Source: a virus. Taken from it: a stretch of 26,930 nucleotides of DNA. The stretch is from positions 1 through 26,930 of IMG/VR virus record IMGVR_UViG_3300030450_002050. One strand, 5' to 3'. Position numbers and translations under genes: made by a program. Below, piece by piece: positions 1 through 7,169 of this stretch. Under the pieces are notes generated by a model that was not told where the DNA came from, searched no databases, and saw nothing but the letters and a program-made list of their open reading frames with translations. Positions within the stretch are counted from its first letter, which is position 1; each line of letters starts with the position of its first letter.

Positions 1-1041
1 GCCAAACAAAAACAATCAGCACAAGATTTAAATAGAATAGAAAGAAAAGCATTCCGTGAGTTTGCAAGAATTGAAAATGCCGTTGGCAAGTATAATGAAG
101 AATTAGTAAAGATATTTAAAGATAACAATTTATCTAAATTAACAAAAAAACATAAATCTAAAAATAGTGCTGTTGGTGTTATACAATTTTCTGATGTACA
201 TTTCAATGAACTGGTTTCAATTCCAAATTGTAATAAATATGATTTTAGTATAGCATCAGCAAGATGCAGAACATTTGTTGATCAAGCCATAAAATATTTT
301 AAAGCATTTGATATAGATAATGTATTATTGGTACAATCAGGTGATCTATTAAATTCAGACAGAAGGTTAGATGAATTATTGCAAATGGCCACTAATAGAA
401 CTAAAGCAACATTTCTTGCGGTAGATATATTTCAACAAATAATACTACATTTAAATGAAAGTTTTAATGTGTCTGTAGTGAGTGTTACTGGTAATGAATC
501 AAGGGTAAAAAAGGACTATGGTTGGGTTAATTTAATTGCTACAGATAACTATGATTATACTATATTTCAGACATTAAAGTATTTGTTTAAGGGTTCAGAT
601 ATTAATTTTATAGATGGTGACCCTATGGAAAAAGTCGTTAATGTAGCAGGACAAAATCTATTGATAATACACGGACACGGTGGAATTAAAACTGGTATAG
701 AAAAATCAATAAACCAAATGATTGGTAGATATAGAATGCGAGGAACTAAAATTGACTATATTATATTTGGACACATACATAGTGCTAGAATTGGAGATCT
801 TTATTCAAGATCCAGTAGTATGGTAGGTGCCAATGACTATTCAGAAAAAGCACTTAATTTGTCAGGTAGAGCATCACAGAATTGTTATATATTTTATGAA
901 AATGGCAATAGAGATGGTATTAAAATAGACTTACAAAACTATGGTAAAGGGTATGACATAGATGATAGTCTAGCAGAATATAATCCTAAAAGTCACGATA
1001 AATTAAATCAAGGAACAACGATATTTAAGGTAGTAGTTTAA
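1..1041 (+). CDS. Calcineurin-like metallophosphoesterase, 5'-truncated
   Basis: The reading frame is open from the first base, so the N terminus lies outside the window; 346 residues are visible. The metallophosphoesterase metal-binding signature is present in order (fragment numbering): DVH at 65-67, GD at 114-115, GNE at 164-166, HGH at 224-226 and GHIH at 257-260. These residues normally hold two metal ions that hydrolyse phosphate esters; the substrate cannot be told. The third motif is usually GNH(D/E), but here it reads GNES, so the catalytic His is absent or displaced. The first 60 residues are charged and probably helical. The stop overlaps the next start by one base (TAATG), which implies translational coupling. 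The TTG at 328 is not the start, because the essential DVH motif is upstream of it. The fold call is firm; the role in the phage is unknown. Confidence 0.88.
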   Translation, partial: AKQKQSAQDLNRIERKAFREFARIENAVGKYNEELVKIFKDNNLSKLTKKHKSKNSAVGVIQFSDVHFNELVSIPNCNKYDFSIASARCRTFVDQAIKYFKAFDIDNVLLVQSGDLLNSDRRLDELLQMATNRTKATFLAVDIFQQIILHLNESFNVSVVSVTGNESRVKKDYGWVNLIATDNYDYTIFQTLKYLFKGSDINFIDGDPMEKVVNVAGQNLLIIHGHGGIKTGIEKSINQMIGRYRMRGTKIDYIIFGHIHSARIGDLYSRSSSMVGANDYSEKALNLSGRASQNCYIFYENGNRDGIKIDLQNYGKGYDIDDSLAEYNPKSHDKLNQGTTIFKVVV

Positions 1042-1349
1042 TGGATTGGCTACAAGTATTAGAACAATATGGAGTACCATTAGTAGTCGCTATAGCATTT
1101 TGGATGTTTATACAAAAACAGAATAAATATATACAAGATGAACTATCTAAAGAAATGAGAGAATCATTTGGAAGAGTTGAAGGAATTATTATAAAACTAA
1201 TTGACCAACAAAAAAAAATGCAGTTGGAACAAAAAGGATTAGAAAATTCTTTTAAAACTTTAGTTGAAATCATAGCAGCTTTGTCCGGAAATGGACTTAA
1301 GGACAAATTTTTAAGAATGCAGGAAAAAAATGAGAACAAAAAATATTAG
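1041..1349 (+). CDS. Small membrane protein with cytoplasmic coiled coil (BhlA/UviB-like, holin candidate)
   Basis: This 102-residue protein has a hydrophobic segment at about residues 11-25 (GVPLVVAIAFWMFIQ), then a charged helical stretch at 26-80 with heptad-like spacing and many Lys/Glu, and a basic tail. One N-terminal membrane segment followed by a coiled coil is the layout of BhlA/UviB-type small phage or bacteriocin membrane proteins, some of which act as holins. It starts one base inside the stop of the phosphoesterase gene. No endolysin is visible nearby, so a lysis role is a guess. It could instead be a small membrane anchor for one of the downstream proteins. Confidence 0.6.
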   Translation: MDWLQVLEQYGVPLVVAIAFWMFIQKQNKYIQDELSKEMRESFGRVEGIIIKLIDQQKKMQLEQKGLENSFKTLVEIIAALSGNGLKDKFLRMQEKNENKKY

Positions 1350-1422
1350 TACAAAAGCATTTGTATTTGTGTTATGGATATTAGATAAATTGATGATACT
1401 TTATTTATTAGCTTTAAGATAA
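1330..1422 (+). CDS. 30-residue hydrophobic peptide
   Basis: A short frame starts with ATG at 1330, with AGGA six bases upstream, and overlaps the end of the preceding gene by 20 bp. The product is basic for 9 residues and then hydrophobic (AFVFVLWILDK followed by LMILYLLALR), which suggests one membrane-spanning or membrane-lying helix. It occupies most of the gap before the next gene and has a usable SD site, which supports it being real. I do not recognise it. Small membrane peptides are common in phage lysis and superinfection-exclusion regions, but nothing here assigns such a role, and at 30 codons a chance frame cannot be excluded. Confidence 0.4.
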   Translation: MRTKNISTKAFVFVLWILDKLMILYLLALR

Positions 1423-1451
1423 TTGGAATTTTAAAAAAAATAAGATATATT
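1423..1451 (+). promoter_or_regulatory. Possible sigma70-type promoter
   Basis: TTGGAA at 1423-1428 and TATATT at 1446-1451 are separated by 17 bp, in the gap before the gene at 1457. A start site six or so bases after the -10 box would fall almost on the ATG, giving a transcript with little or no leader, which fits the lack of an SD site there. The DNA is AT-rich enough for this to arise by chance. Confidence 0.28.
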
Positions 1452-1456
1452 AGCTC

Positions 1457-1642
1457 ATGCCAAACGATAAACAATTAGATGTTTTATATAAGAAAGTCAA
1501 TATGTTGGAAATGACTTTGGAAAACACAGAAAAAGAATTATATACACTAAAAGCTAAAGTAAAATCTAAATGGTATTTGCTGGATATATTTGAAGCTTTT
1601 TACAATAACCTAGAATACATAGAGAAAGGGGACATTAACTAA
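1457..1642 (+). CDS. Small coiled-coil protein, unknown function
   Basis: The product has 61 residues. Residues 4-36 have heptad-spaced Leu/Val/Met with many Lys and Glu and should form a coiled coil. The C-terminal part (WYLLDIFEAFYNNLEYI) is aromatic and could be an amphipathic helix. No SD site precedes the ATG; a promoter-like TATATT ends 5 bases before it, so the message may be leaderless. The stop overlaps the start of the DUF2589 gene by one base (TAATG), which ties it to that operon. I do not recognise the family. A small oligomerisation or membrane-associated partner of the neighbours is possible but unproven. Confidence 0.6.
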   Translation: MPNDKQLDVLYKKVNMLEMTLENTEKELYTLKAKVKSKWYLLDIFEAFYNNLEYIEKGDIN

Positions 1643-2190
1643 TGGCTGACTCAAATCAAATTGCTAATCAGTTTACTGGTTTGCCAATAGAAAACTTAAT
1701 ATCAGCGCCATTGTTGGCCGCAGCAGAGGGACAAAAATCTCTAGCACAAACAACAGCATCGTTTATAACAGAGGTAGGTATGGACGATAAAGGTAATACA
1801 AAATCAGTTACATTTAATTATGAAGATGGATCAGAAGAGGTAAAACTTAATGTACCATTATTATCAATTATAAATGTACCAAGTTTATGTGTAGATAGTA
1901 TTGATGTTGAATTTAATATGGAGGTATCAACACAATCATCTACAAAATCATCAACTGATACAAGTGCAACAGTAAATGCTTCTTGTGGGTTTGCTTGTTG
2001 GAAAGCATCATTTGAAGGTAAAGTATCACATCATTCTGAAAGTAATAGATCCTCTGATACCTCAGCTAAATACACAGTATCAGTTAAAGGAAAACAAGAA
2101 AAACCTGAAGGATTGATGAAGGTTATGGATATGCTTAATAGTTCTATTGGTAAAGGTTCAACATCTGCTAAGTCTGATGGGAACAAATAA
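1642..2190 (+). CDS. DUF2589 family protein, copy A
   Basis: This 182-residue protein matches the pattern of DUF2589 (Pfam PF11655). It has an N-terminal helix with LPIENLISAPLLAAAEGQ (14-31) followed by SLAQTTASFITEVG (33-46), a beta-rich middle including VPLLSIINVPSLCVDSIDV and FNMEV, a Ser/Thr-rich loop, and a C-terminal beta strand leading into the family-like ending PEGLMKVMDMLNSSI. The family is of unknown function; in my recollection members often occur as adjacent paralogues, as here. AGAAAGGGGA lies upstream of the start. The next gene begins 14 bp before its stop, so the two copies are probably co-translated. No signal peptide is visible. A virion or envelope-contacting protein is plausible but is inference only. 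Confidence 0.75.
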   Translation: MADSNQIANQFTGLPIENLISAPLLAAAEGQKSLAQTTASFITEVGMDDKGNTKSVTFNYEDGSEEVKLNVPLLSIINVPSLCVDSIDVEFNMEVSTQSSTKSSTDTSATVNASCGFACWKASFEGKVSHHSESNRSSDTSAKYTVSVKGKQEKPEGLMKVMDMLNSSIGKGSTSAKSDGNK

Positions 2191-2650
2191 CTACAAAAAA
2201 GGTAGTTTTTTAGATCATTTAACTAAAGGATTGTATGACGCTGTAGTTCAAGCACAAGCGTTAGCGGAAAATCAACATATAGAATCATTAAGTAAGTTTT
2301 TTGATAAAGATGGTAAACCTTTAAAAATGAATATTAAAGTACCTGATTCAAACGGAAATGAACAGGATATAAGTGTCCCTCTAGCAACATTGACACCTCA
2401 AAGTTCTATAAAGATTAAAGAACTGTCAATGGAACTAAAGGTTAAGTTAGGATCATTTGGAAAGAGAAAGTCAAGATTAGGTGGTGGAATATTTTGTAAG
2501 GAAGATGCAGGTGCTATTACAGCAGATCTAGGTGCATCAATCTTACCTAAAAGAAACCAGTATGCAAATTTAAAAATAACATTTGAAGGAACTGATCCGC
2601 CAGAAGGCGTGGTTAGATTAAACAACAATTTAATTAAACAGATACCATAA
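2177..2650 (+). CDS. DUF2589 family protein, copy B
   Basis: From the ATG at 2177 this gives 157 residues. A TTG 30 bp upstream is in frame but deep inside the previous gene, so the ATG is preferred. It is a divergent sister of copy A: an N-terminal helix (FLDHLTKGLYDAVVQAQALA), a short acidic linker, beta strands with VPLATLTPQSSIKIKELSMEL, and the typical ending PPEGVVRLNNNLIKQI. Compared with A it lacks the long Ser/Thr-rich loop and carries a Gly/Arg/Lys-rich loop (GKRKSRLGGG) instead. The different surface loops on a shared core suggest that the two form a heteromer or have divided roles. The function is unknown. The start overlaps the stop of A by 14 bp. Confidence 0.7.
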   Translation: MGTNNYKKGSFLDHLTKGLYDAVVQAQALAENQHIESLSKFFDKDGKPLKMNIKVPDSNGNEQDISVPLATLTPQSSIKIKELSMELKVKLGSFGKRKSRLGGGIFCKEDAGAITADLGASILPKRNQYANLKITFEGTDPPEGVVRLNNNLIKQIP

Positions 2651-2666
2651 AGGTAAAGGAGAAAAT

Positions 2667-2945
2667 ATGGATTTTATTATGAACAATTTAAACTTATTGG
2701 CAGGTGGTGGAACTGGTGCAGTATTATTATGGGTATTTAAAAGAATACCTAATCAAAAACTATATGATCTAGTAGAGAATGTAAGTTTTGCTCTAGGTAG
2801 TTTAGTAACATTAAGACTATCTAAAATGAAACTAACAAAGAATTTATGGAATGCTACTATTGAACCATATTTTGTGGATCTAATAGATAACACTGTAGGT
2901 GCATTTGTAAATGGATTTATAAGTGGTTTGAGAAGTGATGACTAA
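2667..2945 (+). CDS. Small membrane protein, unknown
   Basis: The product has 92 residues behind a strong SD (AAAGGAGAAAAT before the ATG). A glycine-rich hydrophobic segment at residues 9-24 (NLLAGGGTGAVLLWVF) is a likely membrane helix, followed by KR and a second moderately hydrophobic stretch at 39-51. The C-terminal part (EPYFVDLIDNTVGAFVNGF) is amphipathic. It lies directly after the DUF2589 pair and before the fibre-like genes, with the next ATG immediately after its stop. It could be a holin or a membrane partner of the DUF2589 proteins. I do not recognise a named family. Confidence 0.65.
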   Translation: MDFIMNNLNLLAGGGTGAVLLWVFKRIPNQKLYDLVENVSFALGSLVTLRLSKMKLTKNLWNATIEPYFVDLIDNTVGAFVNGFISGLRSDD

Positions 2946-3566
2946 ATGAATATTTCAGATATTAAGAGATTATTATCAAAATCGTTCCAAAACACTATCA
3001 AAAACATCGTTTCTTTAGGTGATGATAGTACACTGGAATCAGATAGAAAACCTCTTAAAATTGGTGGAAAAACTACACCACTGGAATTATCAACTGATAA
3101 TGTTTATGTAAATGGACAGGAAATAGATTTAAAATATCAGTATCAATTGTATCATTTAGGATATAATGCTACTGTTACAGATATTTATTTTCCTATAAAT
3201 GGATATATTTTTGAAGGTACAACAGCTTCACACAGAAATGAATATCAAGGACTTGTAGCACCATATAATGGAACAATAGAAAAATTAGTATTTAGATCAG
3301 AAACTGCACAAAGCGGTGATATATCTTTAAAAGTATATGAAGGTACAGATGGAACTGAAATACCTGCTACTGGTATTTTTACTGCTACAACTGCAGTTGA
3401 TATAGCTGATGATATATATCAAGAATTGGATTTAAAAACACCTAGTACGGGAACATCTAATTGTCCTCTGACAAGAGGTAACATTTACCAGTTTGAATTA
3501 GAAACGCCAATAGCTAGTGCAGATACAAATATAACTATGGTTTTTAAGTGGGATATTACTACTTAA
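2946..3566 (+). CDS. Probable virion fibre/decoration protein with beta-sandwich C terminus
   Basis: The product has 206 residues. About 75 N-terminal residues form a linker rich in Lys, Leu and Asp that includes SDRKPLKIGGKTTPLELS, which resembles the short repeats of tail-fibre shafts. Residues from about 80 to the end alternate like a beta sandwich: GLVAPYNGTIEKLVFRSE, then QSGDISLKVYEGTDGTEIP, ending in a strand TNITMVFKWDIT. This C-terminal pattern is common in structural proteins of marine phages, and the next gene carries a similar domain (shared A.SGD(I/V) block and similar last strand). The likely role is host attachment or virion surface decoration. The exact position on the particle cannot be told. 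The start follows directly on the previous stop and its SD is weak. Confidence 0.6.
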   Translation: MNISDIKRLLSKSFQNTIKNIVSLGDDSTLESDRKPLKIGGKTTPLELSTDNVYVNGQEIDLKYQYQLYHLGYNATVTDIYFPINGYIFEGTTASHRNEYQGLVAPYNGTIEKLVFRSETAQSGDISLKVYEGTDGTEIPATGIFTATTAVDIADDIYQELDLKTPSTGTSNCPLTRGNIYQFELETPIASADTNITMVFKWDITT

Positions 3567-3578
3567 TTTATTTATGTG

Positions 3579-3606
3579 TTTATAAATTAAATTATTGGGT
3601 TATATT
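3579..3606 (+). promoter_or_regulatory. Possible promoter in the gap before the second fibre-like gene
   Basis: The 65-bp gap 3567-3631 contains TTTATA (3579-3584) and TATATT (3601-3606) with a 16-bp spacer. A weak AT-only inverted repeat (AATTTAT with ATAAATT) lies around 3565-3589. The gene that follows has its own SD (AAGGAAAAAT). The match is modest for such AT-rich DNA. Confidence 0.22.
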
Positions 3607-3631
3607 ATAACAAACTTTTAAGGAAAAATAT

Positions 3632-4414
3632 ATGAGTTTGACTAACAAATCACCATCAGAAACATACAAAGATCTTTTATATGTTGATAACTCTAATAGT
3701 GGTATAGATTCAACAAAAAGAGATTTAAAATCAGGGAGTGGAACATCTTCAAGTTTATCTGTTTCTGATAGAGGTTTAACAGTTAAATCCAATACAGACA
3801 ATACAAGTGCATTTTCTGTTACTGATTCAGGAGGAACTGATAAATTAATAGTTGATACAACTAATGATACAGTTAAAGCTTTAGGTTTGCATGTTAATAC
3901 ACAGTATGTAAATTTTGGAATAAATAATACGTCATCTAGGACATTTGTTGCTGATACACATTATCCTATTCCATTTGCAAATGGTGACCCGCCTTCTGAT
4001 ATTGATTTTGGTACTGGAACAGATCCAGCTACATCGTTTACTACAGCAGATGCTACTGATACAAGAGCCGCAGATATTGTACCAATGCTATGGTATATTC
4101 ACGATGATATTACTATAGATGAGGTTAAATGTTTTGAAGGTGCTGATGCAGCCAGTGGTGATGTAACAAGGTTTCATTTATTTTCTTATGATTTTACTAA
4201 TGGATCAACATCGTGTTTATCTAATGGAACATTATTAGCACGGACTGGAATAGATGTAAATAATGCAGGCAGTGAACAAGCATATTTAACTACATTAACA
4301 ATAGATAGTGCAAATGTAGCATCAGGAAAAGTTGTATTGGCATTTTTTGAATCAGATAGTATAAATTCAGATTATAGTTTAAGTGTAAATATTAAGTACC
4401 ACATTACAGGCTAA
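3632..4414 (+). CDS. Probable tail-fibre-like virion protein
   Basis: The product has 260 residues. The N terminus (MSLTNKSPSETYKDLLYVDN) and the following Ser/Thr/Asp-rich repeats to about residue 90 (SGTSSSLSVSDRGLTVK, then a similar strand pair ending DTTNDTVKALGL) look like the trimeric beta shaft at the base of phage fibres. The C-terminal part is a beta-sandwich-like domain with ITIDEVKCFEGADAASGD, similar in layout to the end of the previous gene product. The final strand (YSLSVNIKYHITG) resembles that neighbour's last strand. This fits a fibre or spike protein that meets the host surface. It has a good SD (AAGGA, 7 bases before the ATG). It could also be a head fibre. Confidence 0.65.
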   Translation: MSLTNKSPSETYKDLLYVDNSNSGIDSTKRDLKSGSGTSSSLSVSDRGLTVKSNTDNTSAFSVTDSGGTDKLIVDTTNDTVKALGLHVNTQYVNFGINNTSSRTFVADTHYPIPFANGDPPSDIDFGTGTDPATSFTTADATDTRAADIVPMLWYIHDDITIDEVKCFEGADAASGDVTRFHLFSYDFTNGSTSCLSNGTLLARTGIDVNNAGSEQAYLTTLTIDSANVASGKVVLAFFESDSINSDYSLSVNIKYHITG

Positions 4415-4422
4415 GGAGAAAT

Positions 4423-6111
4423 ATGGCAAAGAAAAATTTTACAACAGATTTAACAATAAAAGCAGATGCTACTTATTCTTGCAGTATAAGTAAAAATTAT
4501 ACAGATATATTTAGTATAAAGCAAGAATTAGACAATTCTGATGCTTTTATAACAATGGTAACAGGTGGAGCTGGTAAAGCAACTAATACTCTTGCATCAG
4601 CACAAGCAATATTACTTAAAAATACAAGTAAGATAGCAGCTGAAATTTTAATAACAGTTATGGACTGGAAAAATAGTAGTGATACCGATGTTGCTAATTC
4701 AGTTGATGTTGGTGGTGGTGGAGCTACAAGTTTAAGAAGCTGGAGTTTCTTATTGCCAGCTGGCGAATTTATGTATCTACCAAACAATAGAATTTTAAGT
4801 TACGCTTCATCAGATGCAGATCCATTTGAATCTGCTGCTAAAGCGGGTGATGGTGCAATATCAACAGAACCTAAAGATATTAATAGTGGTAATGAATATG
4901 TTGATTCAGGTGCTGATGTTGATTCTGCTACTGAAGATGCTATAACTGATGACCTTACAGCTCTAATTTTATATATGGAAAATGGACATTCTAAATTTTT
5001 TAAAAATGGGGATTTAGTACAAATTGATAGTGAGGTAATAGAATTACAATCAGTAGGTGATGGTTTAACTTTAGGAAAAAGTATAGCAACTATGAAAAGA
5101 GGATTGATAGGTTCTACAGTTGCTGTTCATGCAGATGATCAACCTGTTAATTTTTTCTTTGGAAATGAATATTTGTCTTTTGATGTAGGTAAATGTATGT
5201 CTGATAAAAAAGGTAGATTCTCACAAAGAGGTGCCTTCTTTGGTAAAGCTAGAACATCAGATAATAAAGTTGATGGATTAGTAGCTGGATCAGTAACAAT
5301 AGGGCCATTTTATACAGAAGGTGGTTATTTAGATTGGGGTTTAAGTGGCGTTACTGCAAATACAGAAACTGGTTTGGCTGCATCTACTACTTATACATTT
5401 CATATAGTTGTAGATGAATTTAACAATGGTGGAATTGATTCTACATCAACAGAAACAGCAATAGCATTTACAACAGATGCTTCAGATACAACATTTAATG
5501 GGAGTTCAAATGCAGTTTTACCTAAAATTCAAGCAGTATTAGATACACAATACTATACTACATCTTCAGGACTTAATGGTAAAAAAGTAAGAATATTTTT
5601 GCATGATGGTGATGTTAGAGTTCAATCAATGTCTAATAACTCTGATACAATAGTTGGGATTGCAAATGTTTCAGGAACTACACCATTTGGTGTGGGTGCA
5701 TTTCCTGCATTAGCAAGTAGTGTTCCTGATCTTTTAGGTTCAGAACACGGCGGCGGTACAACAGATGATATTGTATATGGCCCAAAATCAACATTGGCAC
5801 AAGAAGAAATAACAGATCCGGTAACAGGAGTATCTACTTTAAATGAAAGTGCTTTTATATTTGATGATGGACAAGGTAATTTGTTATATCAAGGTTCAGT
5901 AGTTGGAAAAATTGATTATGAAAAAGGACATTGTAGTTGGACAGTAGCCTCACTACCTGAAGCAGAGTTTAAAGTACACGGACAATCTAATTCTGCACAT
6001 TCAGGTGGAATTAAATATGCTGCAAATGAATACAATTCAATCCAAGAAATAAAAGCAAGGAGCATTAACTCTATTAAAGATACAACAATAGAAACAATAG
6101 TGTTAGGATAG
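4423..6111 (+). CDS. Large virion structural protein, probable fibre or decoration
   Basis: The 562-residue product is rich in Ser, Thr, Asp and Gly with alternating beta patterns and no membrane segment. Residues 1-130 look like a beta domain that handles ligand or spin-type contacts (TLASAQAILLKNTSKIAAEI). A region around 180-250 has GDLVQIDSEVIELQSV and then MKRGLIGSTVAVH, a motif seen in phage baseplate or fibre proteins that coordinate local assembly. Residues 455-520 contain IFDDGQGNLLYQGSVVGKID and a downstream DYEKGH, a loop-strand pattern common in phage structural proteins. SD AAGGAG is 7 bases before the ATG. It probably forms part of the same surface structure as the two preceding proteins; the precise role is unknown. 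Confidence 0.65.
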   Translation: MAKKNFTTDLTIKADATYSCSISKNYTDIFSIKQELDNSDAFITMVTGGAGKATNTLASAQAILLKNTSKIAAEILITVMDWKNSSDTDVANSVDVGGGGATSLRSWSFLLPAGEFMYLPNNRILSYASSDADPFESAAKAGDGAISTEPKDINSGNEYVDSGADVDSATEDAITDDLTALILYMENGHSKFFKNGDLVQIDSEVIELQSVGDGLTLGKSIATMKRGLIGSTVAVHADDQPVNFFFGNEYLSFDVGKCMSDKKGRFSQRGAFFGKARTSDNKVDGLVAGSVTIGPFYTEGGYLDWGLSGVTANTETGLAASTTYTFHIVVDEFNNGGIDSTSTETAIAFTTDASDTTFNGSSNAVLPKIQAVLDTQYYTTSSGLNGKKVRIFLHDGDVRVQSMSNNSDTIVGIANVSGTTPFGVGAFPALASSVPDLLGSEHGGGTTDDIVYGPKSTLAQEEITDPVTGVSTLNESAFIFDDGQGNLLYQGSVVGKIDYEKGHCSWTVASLPEAEFKVHGQSNSAHSGGIKYAANEYNSIQEIKARSINSIKDTTIETIVLG

Positions 6112-6114
6112 ATT

Positions 6115-6186
6115 ATGCCTAAAGGTACATATACATATAAGAAAAAGAAAAAACCCTCTAAAAAGGGTAGAAAAAGAGGTAGATAA
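6115..6186 (+). CDS. 23-residue highly basic micro-protein
   Basis: The ATG at 6115 has AGGA six bases upstream and lies 3 bases after the previous stop; its stop overlaps the next start by one base (TAATG). The peptide opens MPKGTYTY and continues with a Lys/Arg run; 12 of 23 residues are Lys or Arg. The start MPKGxY followed by a basic tail resembles tiny proteins seen next to head-tail genes in other marine phages. It may bind DNA or an acidic surface of the particle. The good SD, tight fit between two genes and extreme composition argue that it is real, despite its size. Confidence 0.6.
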   Translation: MPKGTYTYKKKKKPSKKGRKRGR

Positions 6187-7169
6187 TGGCTAGTAATTTT
6201 AAGTATGCAACAATACCTGATCTTTTAAAGTATTTTAATAGGGCTGAAGATTACGATAGTAAAAGACAAATATTCCCAACATTAACATCAGGGAATTTAC
6301 ATTTATTTAGAGATAGTGGTTATGCTACTGTATTATTTGTTAATGGTGAAGAACTTGCAGCCGCACAAGGAACATCAGGTGCAGTAGATAGTAATGGAGA
6401 ATGGTTTTACAATCAAGAAACAAATCAAATTGAATACTATAATAGTAATTATACATCAACTACAATAAATGAACAAATATTTGAAACAGGCGTTGATAAC
6501 TATAATTTTCTTGGACAGGCTTTAGTTGATGCTTCATTAGAATTGCATAATTATTTAGATGCTAAATTTTCCACACCTATACAAAAATCTAAACAAGTAG
6601 ATATTGACACTACACCAGTAAGTGTTTCTGAAGAATATGATCCAATCATAATTAAATCAACTTGTTATATTGCAGCTGCTAATCTTATAAGGGCTAAAGA
6701 AGGACAATCTGAAGAAGCGGATTATTATCATTCGCTAGTAACTAATGCTGAAGGTACTGGATTGATAGATAGATTAAATCAAGGTATATACAAACTATCT
6801 AATGAACTTGATGCTAATGATAAAAAAGGTAAAATATTACATAGAGATGTATCCGGAACTATGGATCTTGTAGAATTAGAAGGACAATATTTTGGTGAAA
6901 CATATGATTTAATCAAAGTTCTTTGTACTACTGGTGGTGTTTATGGAACAGCTGAGTTTACTGTATCTTATTATTCTGAAAATAAATTAGAAGGAAAAAC
7001 ATCAACTACAAAAATTATATCAGGTACTATACAAGATATACATAGTGGCTTAAGAGGCAGATGGCAAGGTTCATCAGCAGATGCAGATGATGTATGGTAT
7101 ATAGAGGTTTATGGATCACATATGCAGCAGACTAACAAAAGTAATGCATCAATTGAAATGAGAAGATAG
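6186..7169 (+). CDS. Head-tail adaptor (connector) protein with added beta domain
   Basis: The product has 327 residues. The N-terminal half is the helical adaptor pattern of the gp6/gp15 type: TIPDLLKYFNR near the start, then QALVDASLELHNYLDAKF, DPIIIKSTCYIAAANLI and a C-terminal helix reaching GTGLIDRLNQGI at about residue 200. In related phages such proteins sit under the portal and seal the DNA-filled head. A block of about 60 residues at 45-105 (VLFVNGEELAAAQGT and following) is inserted between the first two helices, and about 110 residues at the end (MDLVELEGQYFGETYDLIKV onward) form an extra beta domain. The following genes (terminator, tail tube, chaperones) support the call. Confidence 0.75.
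   Translation: MASNFKYATIPDLLKYFNRAEDYDSKRQIFPTLTSGNLHLFRDSGYATVLFVNGEELAAAQGTSGAVDSNGEWFYNQETNQIEYYNSNYTSTTINEQIFETGVDNYNFLGQALVDASLELHNYLDAKFSTPIQKSKQVDIDTTPVSVSEEYDPIIIKSTCYIAAANLIRAKEGQSEEADYYHSLVTNAEGTGLIDRLNQGIYKLSNELDANDKKGKILHRDVSGTMDLVELEGQYFGETYDLIKVLCTTGGVYGTAEFTVSYYSENKLEGKTSTTKIISGTIQDIHSGLRGRWQGSSADADDVWYIEVYGSHMQQTNKSNASIEMRR

Noticed and set aside
328-1041. TTG at 328 as start of the phosphoesterase
   Set aside because: The frame is open from base 1, and the essential DVH metal motif (193-201) lies upstream, so the gene is cut by the window edge.
1025-1339. Reverse-strand open frame opposite the small membrane protein
   Set aside because: It is Cys/Phe/Ser-rich shadow coding with no SD. 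The same holds for the other reverse-strand frames, for example at 2398-2628, 10457-10756, 11625-11906, 12069-12482 and 17794-18156.
2147-2176. TTG at 2147 as start of the second DUF2589 protein
   Set aside because: It adds ten residues unlike the family and no SD fits; the ATG at 2177 is preferred.
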